A stretch of 64,000 bases of DNA from Verrucomicrobium sp. (GCA_028283855.1 JAPWJX010000001.1:124001-188000); one strand, 5' to 3'; shown: positions 41,182 through 50,837, counted from the stretch's first letter. A program made the numbers and translations. Notes: generated by a model from the letters alone, not told the origin.

Positions 41182-42564
41182 TCAGAACGCCAGGCCCACG
41201 GTGACGGAGGTCCGGACGCTGTCCGTGTAGAGCGCGTCGGCGAAGTAGCCGCCCACCCGCCACCCGGCGAAGTAGTGCCTGGCGAATTTGTAGTCCATTC
41301 CCGCGTCCAGCTCCCGGCCGTAGTGGGTGCCGTTGTTGGAGGCCCAGTAGTCGTAGCCGGTCACGGTGTAGGTCAGGCCCTCCACGGGGAGGGGGCCGGT
41401 GGCGGTGACGTAGGCGGCGGTCAGGCCGTAGGCGCTCCGCGCGGGGAGGGCCGGATTGGCGGCGAAGAATTCGCTCCATCCGTTCATGGGCGGGGAGAGG
41501 GGGGTGCTGAGCAGGTCGGTGGCACTTTTCCCGCCCAGGCCGGTGCCGCCGATGAAGAAGTGGTGCTTCTTGTAAACGGGGCCTAGCTCGGCCTCCCAGT
41601 AGTTCTCGGAAACGTGGTGGGGATTGGTCCCCCAATCGGCCTGGTGGGCGAAGTCGGCGACGTAGTGGACGCCCCAGTCGTCGTCGATCTTCCACGGGCC
41701 CTCGGCGCGGATTCCCGTGGTGCGGGTCGACTGGACGGTGTTGGGGTTGAAACCGGCCAGGGCGTAGTCGGAGACGTTGAAGTCGAGCAGGAGCGCGTAG
41801 GCGGCCACGGTGCCGCGGTCCTTCTTCGTCCAGGCGGCCTCCATGACGTGGGTCGACATGTCGAGGGGATTGTCGGTCGCGCCGTCGGTGTTGGGCCGGT
41901 GGGCCCGGTAGACATAGGCGTAGCGGGCGGAGAGCTGGCCGTCCGCCACCGTGACGGGCGTCAGGCGGATGCTGGCCAGGTCGAGCGTCTGGTGGGTCTG
42001 CCGGTAGAGCTGGGAGCTGACGAAGCGGCCGTTGAGCAGCTGCGTTTCCTCCTGCCCGAAGCGGAGCTGCGCGGGCGCCTCCGGCGATTTCCAGTCGATC
42101 CAATATTGGTTCATCTGCGTGCCGCGCCCGTCGTTGATGAAGGGATAGCCCGCGTGGTTCTGGTCCGGCAGGGTGGTCACCCGGTAGTCGTCGTCGAAGC
42201 CGAGGCCGTAGACGCCCGCCACCTCCCCGTAGGCGGTCAGGCCGTGGACGGGGGCCGTCTCGTAGCCCACGGCCAGCCGCAGGGTGGAGGCGTAGCCGAC
42301 GTGCTGGACCGGCCCGTTGGCGGGCGGGTTGGGCCCGGCGTCCTGGCTGAGGCGCTCGAACTTGTAGCGCGCCCCCAGGGTGAAGCGCCCCTTGGCGAAG
42401 ACGTCCGGGAAGGTGCTGACCTCCGGCGGCAGCGTGCCGTGGAGGGTGTTGGAGATGGCGTCGTCCTCCTTCGCCTTCTCGACCTCCTCCGCCGCGTCCA
42501 GGGGGACCGCCGCGCAGAGGCACAGGAAGGCCCAGGAGAGGAGGCGGAAGGGGCGGCGCTGCAC
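41182..42564 (-). CDS. Porin-like outer-membrane beta-barrel protein
   Basis: About 460 aa. A signal peptide (RPFRLLSWAFLCLCAAVPLDA) precedes AEEVEKAKEDD, then alternating amphipathic strands with many aromatic residues (LGARYKFERLSQD, VGYASTLRLAVGYETAPVHG, AELGPVYKKHHFFIGGTG, GGYFADALYTDSVRTSVTVGLAF). It ends in Phe, the usual recognition residue for barrel assembly. It resembles alginate-export/porin-type barrels, but the solute is unknown. No ATG fits; GTG 42564 abuts AAAGGG and gives the signal peptide directly. The longer open frame continuing to 44688 is antisense to tex. It is 51 nt upstream of the PoxB-like gene on the same strand. Confidence 0.8.
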   Translation of the reverse strand: MQRRPFRLLSWAFLCLCAAVPLDAAEEVEKAKEDDAISNTLHGTLPPEVSTFPDVFAKGRFTLGARYKFERLSQDAGPNPPANGPVQHVGYASTLRLAVGYETAPVHGLTAYGEVAGVYGLGFDDDYRVTTLPDQNHAGYPFINDGRGTQMNQYWIDWKSPEAPAQLRFGQEETQLLNGRFVSSQLYRQTHQTLDLASIRLTPVTVADGQLSARYAYVYRAHRPNTDGATDNPLDMSTHVMEAAWTKKDRGTVAAYALLLDFNVSDYALAGFNPNTVQSTRTTGIRAEGPWKIDDDWGVHYVADFAHQADWGTNPHHVSENYWEAELGPVYKKHHFFIGGTGLGGKSATDLLSTPLSPPMNGWSEFFAANPALPARSAYGLTAAYVTATGPLPVEGLTYTVTGYDYWASNNGTHYGRELDAGMDYKFARHYFAGWRVGGYFADALYTDSVRTSVTVGLAF

Positions 42565-42666
42565 CCCTTTGCTTTTAGCGTTCGCGCGCGTTTGCGCCAG
42601 AGTTTCCGGCGGGCCGATAGGGCTGGCTTCCGGGCGGGCGGTTGATAAAAAGACTGCTTTCCTTCC

Positions 42667-44943
42667 ATGAACGAGGCCTACATCCAAACGATCGCCCAGG
42701 AGCTGAAGATCCAGCCCCGGCAAGTCACCGCCACCGCCAAGCTCTTTGCCGAGGGGGCGACCGTCCCCTTCATCGCCCGCTACCGGAAGGAGGCCACCGG
42801 CTCCCTGGACGAGGTGGCCGTGACCGCCATCCGCGAACGGCTCCTGAGCCTGGCGGAGATCGACCAGCGCCGGGAATCGATCCTCAAGTCCCTCACGGAG
42901 CGGAACCTCCTGACCGACGCGCTCAAGGCCGCCGTCGGCGCCGCCGACACGCTCACCAAGCTGGAGGACATCTACCAGCCCTACCGCCCGAAGCGCCGCA
43001 CCCGCGCCACCGTGGCGAAGGAGCAGGGCCTGGAGCCCCTGGCCGTCCTGATCCTCAAGCAGGACCCCGCCACCGACCCGCAAAAGGAGGCCCAGGCCTA
43101 CGTCAGCGCGGAGAAGGGGGTGGAGACGGTGGAGGCCGCCCTGGCCGGCGCGCGCGACATCATCGCCGAGCAGGTGAGCGACGATCCCCAGGCCCGCGCC
43201 CGCCTGCGCGAGCTCTTCCTCAAGCAGGGCGTCATCAAGTCGAAGGTCCTCACCGGCAAGGAAGAGGAGGGGGCCAAGTTCAAGGACTACTTTGACTGGA
43301 CCGAGCCGCTTTCCTCCATCCCCAGCCACCGCCTGCTGGCCATCCGCCGCGGGGAGACGGAGGGCTTCCTCCTCATGCGCATCTCCGTGCAGGAAGAGGA
43401 GGCGCTGCCCCTGCTGGAGCCGCTCTTCGCCATCGGGACCGGCCCCGCCGCCTCCCAGGTGCGCCAGGCCGTGCAGGAGGGCTACAAGCGCCTCCTGCTC
43501 CCCGCCATCGAGGTGGAGATGCGGATGGACTCCAAGAAGAAGGCCGACGCGGCCGCCATTCGCGTCTTCGCCGACAACCTGCGGGAGCTCCTCCTGGCCT
43601 CCCCGCTGGGGCGCAAGAGCGTCCTGGCCATCGATCCGGGCTTCCGCACCGGCTGCAAGATCGTCTGCCTGGACCGCCAGGGGAAGCTCCTCCACAACGA
43701 CGTGATCTATCCCACGGCGGGTTCCGTCATGGAGATGCGGGACGCCGCCGAGGCGCTCCTGAGCATGATCCGCAAATACCAGATCGAGGCCGTCGCCATC
43801 GGCAACGGCACCGCCAGCCGGGAGACGGAGGCCTTCGTGAAGAAGCTCCGCCTGACCATCCCCATCGTCATGGTCAACGAGAGCGGCGCCTCCATCTACT
43901 CCGCCTCCGAGGCGGCGCGGGAGGAATTCCCCGACCAGGACCTGACCGTGCGCGGCGCCGTCTCCATCGGCCGCCGCCTCATGGACCCGCTGGCGGAATT
44001 GGTGAAGCTCGACCCGAAGTCGATCGGCGTCGGCCAATACCAGCACGACGTCGAGCAGGGCGCCCTCAAGCGGAGCCTGGACGACGTGGTCGTGAGCTGC
44101 GTCAACGGCGTGGGCGTGGAACTCAACACCGCCAGCAAGCAGCTCCTGGGCTACGTCTCCGGGCTGGGGACGGCCCTGGCCGGGAGCATCGTGGCCCACC
44201 GGAACGCCCATGGCCCGTTCAAGTCCCGCGCGGACCTCAAGAAGGTCGAGCGCCTCGGGCCGAAGGCCTACGAGCAGGCGGCGGGCTTCCTCCGCATCCG
44301 GGACGGGGAGCATCCCCTGGACGCCAGCGCCGTCCACCCGGAGAGCTACGCCCTGGTCGACGCCATGGCCAAGGACCTGGGCTGCGCCGTCTCCGACCTG
44401 CTGAAGAACGCCGAGCTGCGCAAGAAGATCGACCCCGCCCGCTACGTCACGGAGACCGTCGGCCTGCCCACCCTGCGGGACATCCTGGCGGAGCTGGCCA
44501 AGCCCGGCCGCGACCCGCGCCAGCAGTTCGAGGTCTTTTCCTTCCAGGCGGGCGTCGAGAAGATGGAGGACCTCAAGCCCGGCATGAAGCTGCCCGGCAT
44601 TGTCACCAACGTCACCGCCTTCGGCGCCTTCGTCGACATCGGCGTCCACCAGGACGGCCTCATCCACGTCAGCCAGCTGGCCGACCACTTCGTCTCCGAC
44701 CCGGCGGAGGTGGTGAAGGTACAGCAGAAGGTGAACGTCACCGTCCTGGACGTCGACCTGCCGCGCAAGCGCATCGCCCTTTCCATGAAGGCGGCCCCCG
44801 TCATCGGCGCGGCCTCCTCCTCCGGCCGCAATTCCCCCGGCGCGCCGCGTCCGGCGGGGAACGGCGGCGGGGGAGGGCGGACGAACCAGCCCGCCGCCGT
44901 CGACTGGTTCACGGAGGCCCTCAGCAAGGGCCAGCGGAGGTGA
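42667..44943 (+). CDS. tex: Tex-family transcription accessory protein
   Basis: A 758-aa nucleic-acid-binding protein of the Tex/YhgF family, a cytoplasmic Spt6-like factor. Order: Tex N-terminal helical domain ([18 protein letters not shown], residues 37-54), RNase H-like YqgF domain ([21 protein letters not shown], about 320-340), helix-hairpin-helix region ([17 protein letters not shown]-like segment; [23 protein letters not shown]) and C-terminal S1 RNA-binding domain ([35 protein letters not shown]). A Gly/Pro-rich tail follows. Length is typical. The next gene starts at a GTG overlapping its stop. Confidence 0.96.
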   Translation: MNEAYIQTIAQELKIQPRQVTATAKLFAEGATVPFIARYRKEATGSLDEVAVTAIRERLLSLAEIDQRRESILKSLTERNLLTDALKAAVGAADTLTKLEDIYQPYRPKRRTRATVAKEQGLEPLAVLILKQDPATDPQKEAQAYVSAEKGVETVEAALAGARDIIAEQVSDDPQARARLRELFLKQGVIKSKVLTGKEEEGAKFKDYFDWTEPLSSIPSHRLLAIRRGETEGFLLMRISVQEEEALPLLEPLFAIGTGPAASQVRQAVQEGYKRLLLPAIEVEMRMDSKKKADAAAIRVFADNLRELLLASPLGRKSVLAIDPGFRTGCKIVCLDRQGKLLHNDVIYPTAGSVMEMRDAAEALLSMIRKYQIEAVAIGNGTASRETEAFVKKLRLTIPIVMVNESGASIYSASEAAREEFPDQDLTVRGAVSIGRRLMDPLAELVKLDPKSIGVGQYQHDVEQGALKRSLDDVVVSCVNGVGVELNTASKQLLGYVSGLGTALAGSIVAHRNAHGPFKSRADLKKVERLGPKAYEQAAGFLRIRDGEHPLDASAVHPESYALVDAMAKDLGCAVSDLLKNAELRKKIDPARYVTETVGLPTLRDILAELAKPGRDPRQQFEVFSFQAGVEKMEDLKPGMKLPGIVTNVTAFGAFVDIGVHQDGLIHVSQLADHFVSDPAEVVKVQQKVNVTVLDVDLPRKRIALSMKAAPVIGAASSSGRNSPGAPRPAGNGGGGGRTNQPAAVDWFTEALSKGQRR

Positions 44944-46202
44944 ATTTCTTCGACATCGCCGCGGTGCTGGTGACGTTGGCCACCTTCTTCGGCTACCTGA
45001 ACCACCGCTTCCTGAGGCTGCCGCCCACCATCGGCATCCTGGGCATGGCGCTGGGCCTCTCCCTGCTCCTTCTCCTGGTGAACGGCCTGGTCCCCTGGAA
45101 CGTCCACGGCTGGGCGTCCGGCTTCCTCAAGCAGATCGACTTCACCGAGGCGCTCATCCACGGGATGCTCTGCTTCCTGCTCTTCGCCGGGGCGCTCACC
45201 GTCGACTTCAAGAGCCTCCAGGCCAACCGGCTGCCCGTCGTCATCCTGGCCACGGTAGGCGTCCTTCTCTCCTGCGTGCTCATCGGCTTCATGGCCCGCC
45301 CCCTCTTCGCCTGGCTCGGCTTCGCGGTGTCGATGCCCGTCTGCTTCCTCTTCGGCGCGCTCATCTCCCCCACCGACCCGATCGCCGTCCTCTCCATGCT
45401 CAAGCAGTTGCGCTCCTCCAGGGACCTGGAGGCGCAGATCGCCGGGGAATCCCTCTTCAACGACGGCGTCGGCATCGTCCTCTTCTTTTCCCTGCTTCCC
45501 ATGGCGGGCCTGGGGGCGACCCCCGATCCCGGCCCGGAAACCTCCCCCGGGACGAAGGCCATCCTTTTCTTCCTGGAGGAAGTGGGGGGAGGCGCGCTCC
45601 TGGGCCTCTTCTTCGGCTGGCTGGGCTGCCGCGCGCTCAAGGCCATCGACCATCCCGCGCTGGAATTGCTCATCACCCTCTCCGTGGCGATGTTCGTCTA
45701 CGCCGTCTCCTTCGCCCTGAACGCCTCCGGGCCGATCGCCGTCGTCGTCGCGGGCATCCTCATCGGCAGCTGGGGGAGGAGCCGGGCTATGAGCGAAACC
45801 AGCGCCCACCACGTCACCGTGTTCTGGGAAATGACCGACGAGATCCTCAACTCGACTCTCTTCCTCCTCCTGGGCCTTTACGTGCTGACGATCGCCTGGA
45901 GCCGCAGCCTGGTCCTGGCGGCGCTGGCCATCATCCCGCTGGCCCTGGCGGCCCGCTGGGCCTCCGTGGCCCTGCCCGTTTTCCTCCTGCGCGTGCGCTG
46001 CCGCTTTCCCAACGGCATCATCCCCATCCTCACCTGGGGCGGCCTGCGGGGCGGCCTTTCCGTGGCGATGGTCCTTTCCCTGCCCGCCTTCCGGCACAAG
46101 GAGCTGCTCCTGAGCTGCACCTACGGCGTCGTTCTCTTTTCCATCCTCATCCAGGGCCTCACCATGAAGCGTCTCCTCACCCACTACAAAGTCAGCCGAT
46201 GA
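44940..46202 (+). CDS. Na+/H+ antiporter, CPA1 family
   Basis: A 420-aa CPA1 (NhaP-like) cation:proton antiporter with about 12 membrane helices. Characteristic segments are [40 protein letters not shown] (TM5 with the conserved S/TPTDP), [14 protein letters not shown] (the ND-type ion site in TM6) and [18 protein letters not shown]. It would exchange Na+ or K+ for protons at the inner membrane. The start is a GTG whose TG is shared with the tex stop (GTGA), after AGCGGAG; its own TGA overlaps the ATG of the PanE-like gene. Such coupling with tex is unusual and may only reflect compaction. Confidence 0.92.
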   Translation: MNFFDIAAVLVTLATFFGYLNHRFLRLPPTIGILGMALGLSLLLLLVNGLVPWNVHGWASGFLKQIDFTEALIHGMLCFLLFAGALTVDFKSLQANRLPVVILATVGVLLSCVLIGFMARPLFAWLGFAVSMPVCFLFGALISPTDPIAVLSMLKQLRSSRDLEAQIAGESLFNDGVGIVLFFSLLPMAGLGATPDPGPETSPGTKAILFFLEEVGGGALLGLFFGWLGCRALKAIDHPALELLITLSVAMFVYAVSFALNASGPIAVVVAGILIGSWGRSRAMSETSAHHVTVFWEMTDEILNSTLFLLLGLYVLTIAWSRSLVLAALAIIPLALAARWASVALPVFLLRVRCRFPNGIIPILTWGGLRGGLSVAMVLSLPAFRHKELLLSCTYGVVLFSILIQGLTMKRLLTHYKVSR

Positions 46203-47125
46203 AGATACTCGTCCTCGGCGCCGGCGCGGTCGGCGGCTATTTCGGAGGGCGCCTCCTCCAGGCGGGCCGCGACGTCACCTTCCTGGTGCGGCCCCGCCGC
46301 GCGGAGCAATTGGCCCGGCACGGCCTGGTCATCCAGAGCGCCGTCGATCCCCGGACGCTTTCCCATCCGCCCACCGTCCTGGCGGAGTGGGTCCGCGCCC
46401 CCTTCGACCTGGTCCTGCTCACCTGCAAGGCCTACGACCTCGACTCCTCCATCGCCGCCATCGCCCCCGCCGTGGGGCCGGAGACCCTGATCCTGCCGCT
46501 GCTCAACGGCATGCGGCACCTCGACATCCTCTCCGCCGCCTTCGGCGCGGAGCGCGTCCTGGGCGGGCGCTGCCGGGTCAGCACCACCCTGGACGAGCAG
46601 GGGGCCATCCAGCAGCTCACCGGCGTCCAGTCGATCGCCTTCGGCGAGCAGGGCGGCGGCCTCACGCCGCGCGTGGAAAAGGCGGCCGAGGCGCTGCGCA
46701 CCCCTTCCTTCGAGGTGGTGGCCAGCGAGGCGGTCCTCCAGGAGATGTGGGAGAAGTGGGTGCTCCTGGCCTCCCTGGCCTCCGCCACCACGCTGATGCG
46801 CGCCTCCATCGGGGAGATCTGCGCCGCGCCGGGCGGGAAGGAGATGATCCACGGCCTGATCGACGAGTGCTGCGCCATCGCGCAGGGGGCGGGCCATCCG
46901 CCGCGCCCGCCCTTTCTCCAGACCGTCCGCAACACCCTGACGGAGGCCCATTCCTCCCTGACCGCCTCCATGTTCCGGGACATGGAAAAGGGCGCGCCGA
47001 TCGAGGCCGACCAGATCGTCGGCGACCTGCTGGTGCGCGGCGGGATGAAGGGCGGCCGCTTTCCCTTGCTGGAGCTGGCCTACACCCGGCTGAAAATCTA
47101 CGAGGCGGCCCGTCAGGGCGTCTAG
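46199..47125 (+). CDS. 2-dehydropantoate 2-reductase-like protein (PanE/ApbA)
   Basis: A 308-aa NADPH-dependent ketopantoate reductase family protein. The N-terminal Rossmann motif is [13 protein letters not shown] (residues 7-19); the family segments [23 protein letters not shown] and [23 protein letters not shown] (catalytic Lys region and helical domain) follow. It reduces 2-dehydropantoate to pantoate in CoA synthesis if it is the true PanE; paralogues with other substrates are frequent and no other pantothenate gene is near. The ATG overlaps the antiporter stop by 4 nt (ATGA). Confidence 0.88.
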   Translation: MKILVLGAGAVGGYFGGRLLQAGRDVTFLVRPRRAEQLARHGLVIQSAVDPRTLSHPPTVLAEWVRAPFDLVLLTCKAYDLDSSIAAIAPAVGPETLILPLLNGMRHLDILSAAFGAERVLGGRCRVSTTLDEQGAIQQLTGVQSIAFGEQGGGLTPRVEKAAEALRTPSFEVVASEAVLQEMWEKWVLLASLASATTLMRASIGEICAAPGGKEMIHGLIDECCAIAQGAGHPPRPPFLQTVRNTLTEAHSSLTASMFRDMEKGAPIEADQIVGDLLVRGGMKGGRFPLLELAYTRLKIYEAARQGV

Positions 47126-47695
47126 CTAGGGAGCGCTTTCCTGGTCGGCTTCCCGCTGCAGCATGCGGCAGATCGCCCGCACCCGCTTGGCGGTGGCGGG
47201 GATGTCGGAAAGGTCGGTCTCCACGTCGCGCAGCGCGCCGTGGGGATCGTAGATCAGGAGTTCCGTGGCGTTCCGCTTCACGCCGAACTTGCGGAAGACC
47301 GCCCCGGTCTCGTCCAGGACCAGGATTGGGCGGGTGCCGGGCGTGTAGCTCTTCTTCATGCTGTCCCGGGCCATCCCGGCGAACATGCCCGCCTGCGTCA
47401 TGTCCTCCACCAGGAAGAGGGCCACGCTGTCCGGCACCTTCGTGGCCGGGTTGGTGGCCAGCGCGTCGGCCCACCGTTCCTGCGTGCCGCCCTGGCTTAT
47501 GTTCGGAGCGGAGAAGATGGCCACCACCACTTTCCCGCGCAGCTGCCCGGCCGTGTAGGTCTTGCCGTCGGGGTCCTTCAGGACGCCGCCGCCGAAGCGG
47601 TGGGCGTAATTTCCGTCCGGGACATGCAGGGCGACGTCGGCCCGGGCGCAGAAGGGGAAAAGGCCCAGAGCCAGCGAGAGCAGGAGAAGGCGCAT
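47126..47695 (-). CDS. Exported thioredoxin-fold protein lacking CxxC
   Basis: A 189-aa protein with a signal peptide (MRLLLLSLALGLFPFCARA). The mature part has a thioredoxin/peroxiredoxin-like order: GKTYTAGQLRGKVVVAIFSAPNIS (strand and loop where CxxC would be), VALFLVEDMTQAGM, RPILVLDETGAVFRKFGVKRN with a cis-Pro-like position, and ELLIYDPHGALRDVE. The redox cysteines are replaced (SAPNIS), so it is not a disulfide oxidoreductase; YtfJ-like periplasmic proteins are the nearest comparison. I use ATG 47695, giving a proper signal peptide. It is convergent with the PanE-like gene with no gap. Confidence 0.7.
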   Translation of the reverse strand: MRLLLLSLALGLFPFCARADVALHVPDGNYAHRFGGGVLKDPDGKTYTAGQLRGKVVVAIFSAPNISQGGTQERWADALATNPATKVPDSVALFLVEDMTQAGMFAGMARDSMKKSYTPGTRPILVLDETGAVFRKFGVKRNATELLIYDPHGALRDVETDLSDIPATAKRVRAICRMLQREADQESAP

Positions 47696-47736
47696 GCGGA
47701 AAGGTGGCCTACTTGCCCGGGAATTCAAATGCCGAT

Positions 47737-48612
47737 TTAGAACATCGTGACGCCCGCGCGGCGCCCGGCCTGGATTTCCTTCGGCGGCAGGCCGAAGAAC
47801 CGCTTGAACTCCCGGCTGAACTGGGAGGCGCTTTCGTAGCCGACCTGGCGCCCCGCCTCCGCCACGGGCGTTCCGGCGGCCAGGAGGGCTTCCGCTTTAT
47901 GGAGGCGGATGGCCTGGAGATAGCGCTGGGGCGGCTTGGCCGTGAGCGCCTTGAAATGGGTGTGGAAGGAGGTGAGGCTCATCCCCGCCTCCCGCGCCAG
48001 CAGGGGCACGTCGAGCGGCCGGGCGTAGTCGGCGTGGATGCGGCGCAGCGCCCGCGCGATCCGGCCAAAGCGCCCCTGGGGCGAGGCGAGGGCCTGGAGC
48101 GCCGCCCCCTGGCCGCCGCGCAGCGCCCGGTAGGTGATCTCCCGGACGATCTGCGGGCCCAGGATGCGGGCCTCCACGGGGGAGCGGAGGGCGCGGGCCA
48201 GGCGCAGGGCGGCGTCCTCCAATTCCGGCGTCAGGCGGCTGGCGTCGACGGCGCGGAGCTTCCCCGCGTCGGCGGGGGTCTCCAGGTCCAGGAGCAGCTC
48301 CGCGACGACCGGGGGGCTGATCCGCACCGCCAGCCCCAGCAGGGGCTCCTTCGCCGTGCCGATCGTCTCGCACTCGAAGGGGAGGGGAAGGGCCAGCACC
48401 AGGTAGTTGCGGGCGTCGTAGACGAAGGTGCGCCCGCCCAGCCGACCGCGCTTGCGCCCCTGCGCGATGATGACGACGCTGGGATCGTAGGCGACGGGGC
48501 CGTAGTCGTGCCGCGTGGGGGAATACATCACCCGCACGTCCGCCAGGGCCGTGGGGCCGAAGCCGTCGATCGTCGCCAGGCTTTTGAGCGCCTCGGCCAG
48601 GGATTCCTTCAT
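47737..48612 (-). CDS. AraC-family transcriptional regulator
   Basis: A 291-aa regulator with the AraC_N cupin-like sensor domain (RHDYGPVAYDPSVVIIAQGRKRG through FECETIGTAKEPLLGLAV) and a C-terminal double helix-turn-helix (PLDVPLLAREAGMSLTSFHTHFK; GTPVAEAGRQVGYESASQFSREFKRFFG). It would bind DNA and respond to a small molecule. The ATG at 48612 fits the family start; a GTG at 48627 is also in frame. It is divergent from the SDR gene 122 nt away, the usual layout in which an AraC protein controls its neighbouring oxidoreductase. Confidence 0.93.
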   Translation of the reverse strand: MKESLAEALKSLATIDGFGPTALADVRVMYSPTRHDYGPVAYDPSVVIIAQGRKRGRLGGRTFVYDARNYLVLALPLPFECETIGTAKEPLLGLAVRISPPVVAELLLDLETPADAGKLRAVDASRLTPELEDAALRLARALRSPVEARILGPQIVREITYRALRGGQGAALQALASPQGRFGRIARALRRIHADYARPLDVPLLAREAGMSLTSFHTHFKALTAKPPQRYLQAIRLHKAEALLAAGTPVAEAGRQVGYESASQFSREFKRFFGLPPKEIQAGRRAGVTMF

Positions 48613-48646
48613 GGAAGGATTAAGCACGAAAACAGCTGGGAAATCG

Positions 48647-48665
48647 AACTCAAATGCAATGAGTT
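48647..48665. promoter_or_regulatory. Inverted repeat between AraC regulator and SDR gene
   Basis: AACTCA-aatgcaa-TGAGTT: perfect 6-bp arms, 7-bp spacer, in the AT-richer centre of the divergent region. It is a candidate binding site for the adjacent regulator, though AraC proteins often prefer direct repeats. Confidence 0.35.
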
Positions 48666-48734
48666 GAAGAATCAGGCATGTCTTCCGCAGGAGCGTGTAT
48701 GGCGTCCGCGCGGAAACGGGCTTAAGGTGGCTCC

Positions 48735-49499
48735 ATGAACGGATTAAACGACAAGATCGCCCTGGTCACCGGCGGCAGCCGCGGCCTGGGCCGGAACGCA
48801 GCCCTCCACCTGGCCCGCGCCGGGGCCGACGTCCTCCTCACCTACCGGAGCAAGAAAGAGGAGGCGGAGGAGACCGTCGCCGCCATCGAGGCCCTGGGCC
48901 GGAAGGCCGCGGCCCTGCCCCTGGACGTGGAAAGCACCGCCGGATTCGGCGCCTTCGCGGCCGAGGTCGCGCGCGTCCTGAAGGAAAAGTGGGGCCGGGA
49001 ACGCTTCGACTTCCTGGTGAACAACGCGGGCGTCGGCTCCACCGCCCCCTTCCCGGAGATGACGGAGGAGAAGTTCGACCTCCTCCTCAACGTCCAGTTC
49101 AAGGGCGTCTACTTCCTGACCCAGAAGCTCCTGCCCCTTCTCAACGACGGCGGCCGGATCGTGAACCTCTCCACCGGCCTGGCCCGCTTCACCGTGCCCG
49201 GCTACTCCGCCTACGCGGCGATGAAGGGGGCGGTGGAGACGCTCTCCCGCTACCTGGCCAAGGAGCTGGGGCCGCGCCGGATCAACGTCAACCTCGTCGC
49301 CCCCGGGCCGATCGAGACCGACTTCACGAAGGAGTCCCTGGGCCGCCCCGGCTTCAAGGACTTCCTGGCCGGCCAGACGGCGCTGGGCCGCGTGGGCGTG
49401 CCGGACGACATCGGCGGCGTCGTGGCCTTCCTCTGCTCGGAGGAGGGGCGCTGGGTCAACGCGCAGCGGGTGGAGGCCTCCGGCGGGCTCTTTATCTAG
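48735..49499 (+). CDS. Short-chain dehydrogenase/reductase
   Basis: A 254-aa classical SDR. Visible motifs: cofactor loop TGGSRGLGRNA (residues 12-22), NNAGVG, catalytic Ser in NLSTGLARF, YxxxK as Y-A-A-M-K (YSAYAAMKGAVETL) and the PG motif VAPGPIETDF. An Arg after the first strand (TYRSKK) suggests NADP(H). The ATG follows AAGGTGG. It is divergent from the AraC regulator and convergent with a 52-aa gene with which it shares a 4-nt stop overlap (CTAG). Substrate unknown. Confidence 0.92.
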   Translation: MNGLNDKIALVTGGSRGLGRNAALHLARAGADVLLTYRSKKEEAEETVAAIEALGRKAAALPLDVESTAGFGAFAAEVARVLKEKWGRERFDFLVNNAGVGSTAPFPEMTEEKFDLLLNVQFKGVYFLTQKLLPLLNDGGRIVNLSTGLARFTVPGYSAYAAMKGAVETLSRYLAKELGPRRINVNLVAPGPIETDFTKESLGRPGFKDFLAGQTALGRVGVPDDIGGVVAFLCSEEGRWVNAQRVEASGGLFI

Positions 49500-49654
49500 A
49501 CGCCGTGGCCGAAGCCGAGGGCGTAGTAGATGACGTAGAACCAGCCGCAGACGCCGTGGACGATGGCCCAGAGCAGCGAGTGCCAGATGGACCAGGAGAC
49601 GGTGACGGCGATCGCGGCGCCCAGGCTGATGCCGGTGGAGGTGGCGGAATGCAT
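49496..49654 (-). CDS. Small hydrophobic protein (52 aa)
   Basis: A 52-residue frame from ATG 49654 to TAG at 49496. It begins MHSATSTGISLGAA and continues as a nearly uninterrupted hydrophobic, Trp/Tyr-rich segment (TVSWSIWHSLLWAIVHG, then GWFYVIYYALGFGHGV), which could form one or two short membrane helices. It lies 5 nt after the RibD-like gene on the same strand, with a GTAGGG ribosome-like site, so it is likely translated from that mRNA. No family is recognised; similar short membrane proteins with Trp-rich pairs occur as orphan genes in PVC genomes (impression only). Confidence 0.55.
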   Translation of the reverse strand: MHSATSTGISLGAAIAVTVSWSIWHSLLWAIVHGVCGWFYVIYYALGFGHGV

Positions 49655-49659
49655 GGGCC

Positions 49660-50352
49660 CTACTTTTTGGCGTGGAGGGCCACGTATTCAAGCCAAACGA
49701 AGCCCTTCGGCAGCCGGCGCAGGGCGCGGAGGCGGAATTTGACGCCCTTCCGCCCGGTGTAGCCCCGCTCGGCGTCGAAGAGGGTGGGGGTTCCCATCGT
49801 ACCGTCGGCCACGGGCAGGAGGAGGAGCCGCAGCTCGTCGATGAGGCCCGCCTTCAGGAAGGAGCCGTTGACCCCGCCGCCGCCCTGGAGCATGAGGGTC
49901 TTGATCGGGAAAAGCTTCCGCAGCTTGGCCAGCGCCCGCGCGAGGTCCAGGGACGATTTCCCCGCGAAGACGTAGGAAACGCCCTTCTCCCGCAGGTGGG
50001 CCAGGTAGGAGGCGGGGACCCGCTCCGTCAGCACGGCGATGACGTGCTCCGTGTCGACCATGCCGGAATCCCAGTGGCACTTCCCCTGCGGGTCGATGGC
50101 GACGGCGAAGGTCTTCGCATTGTACGGGGCGACGTAGTCGGTCTTCGGGATGCGGAAGGTCCCCTTGGGGGCGCGGTAGGGCTTCTTGCTGGAGAATTCC
50201 TGCATGGTCACCCGGCCCACGATCCAGCCGTCAGCCTTGATCTTCGCGCCCCGGCCCTCGTAGATCTTCGCCGTGTCGCCGATGCCCCAGTTGCGGGACT
50301 GGATGCGGCCGTCGACGGAGCTGAGCATGAAGCAGATGATGTGGGGTCTCAT
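49660..50352 (-). CDS. RibD C-terminal/dihydrofolate reductase-like oxidoreductase
   Basis: A 230-aa protein of the RibD_C (DHFR-like) family, NADPH-dependent reductases best known in riboflavin synthesis. It opens PHIICFMLSSVDGRIQSRNW, typical for the group, continues ADGWIVGRVTMQEF and VSYVFAGKSSLDLARALAKL, and carries the pyridine-nucleotide Gly cluster LMLQGGGGVNGSFLKAGLIDEL (about 175-195). The stand-alone form lacks the deaminase domain, so a separate reductase role is likely. It is co-directional with the small hydrophobic gene downstream. The actual substrate is unclear. Confidence 0.88.
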   Translation of the reverse strand: MRPHIICFMLSSVDGRIQSRNWGIGDTAKIYEGRGAKIKADGWIVGRVTMQEFSSKKPYRAPKGTFRIPKTDYVAPYNAKTFAVAIDPQGKCHWDSGMVDTEHVIAVLTERVPASYLAHLREKGVSYVFAGKSSLDLARALAKLRKLFPIKTLMLQGGGGVNGSFLKAGLIDELRLLLLPVADGTMGTPTLFDAERGYTGRKGVKFRLRALRRLPKGFVWLEYVALHAKK

Positions 50353-50420
50353 GGGATGGCTTTAACGTAAGGGGGGAAGCGCCCCTGTCAACGGGAGCGG
50401 CTTTGTGCTAACGTGGGGAA

Positions 50421-50837
50421 GTGAAACCGCCCGCCGAACCGATCCCCGTGGAGGTCCTCCCTCCGGAGGATCCCGCCGGTCCGCGCGGGCGGAAGACCTT
50501 CTACCACCCGGCCAGCGGCCTGGCGATCTTGGGCATCGACGTCCTCGCCTTCGGGTCGGAGGCGGCCACGGGCTTCCTCGACACGCCGCTCATGTGCGTC
50601 CTGGCCTTCTTTTCCTCCCTGGCGCTGGTCTACCTGATCCAGACGCGCTGGGCGGGGAACGGCCGCGCCGCCGCCTGGGGGAAGGCCTTCCTGGGCGCCT
50701 TTTTGGCCGGGCTGCCCTTTTCCATCGCGGGCACCCTCTTCGGCGCCGCCATCCTGGCGCTGGCCGGGCTGCCCCATCCCAAGGCGCTGCTCCGCTCCTG
50801 GCTCTGGCGCCGCGTCGCGGGCCGTTCCCACTCTTGA
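50421..50837 (+). CDS. Hypothetical polytopic membrane protein
   Basis: A 138-aa protein, unrecognised. A Pro-rich cytoplasmic start (PPAEPIPVEVLPPEDP) is followed by about three membrane helices (LAILGIDVLAFGSEAATGFL; MCVLAFFSSLALVYLIQT; AFLGAFLAGLPFSIAGTLFGAAILALAG given in parts), with a basic end (RSWLWRRVAGRSHS). The start is GTG 50421 directly after GGGGAA, a short spacing. Its stop overlaps a TTG that begins the response regulator (TTGA), so the two are coupled, suggesting functional linkage. No signalling domain is present in this protein. Confidence 0.65.
   Translation: MKPPAEPIPVEVLPPEDPAGPRGRKTFYHPASGLAILGIDVLAFGSEAATGFLDTPLMCVLAFFSSLALVYLIQTRWAGNGRAAAWGKAFLGAFLAGLPFSIAGTLFGAAILALAGLPHPKALLRSWLWRRVAGRSHS

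Noticed and set aside
41182-44688. Single 1168-aa minus-strand protein combining porin and an upstream domain
   Set aside because: The part beyond 42564 is antisense to tex and low in recognisable sequence; the signal peptide begins at GTG 42564.
46387-48738. 783-aa plus-strand Arg/Pro-rich frame
   Set aside because: Crosses PanE, the thioredoxin-like gene and the AraC gene; composition is that of a frame-shifted high-GC shadow.
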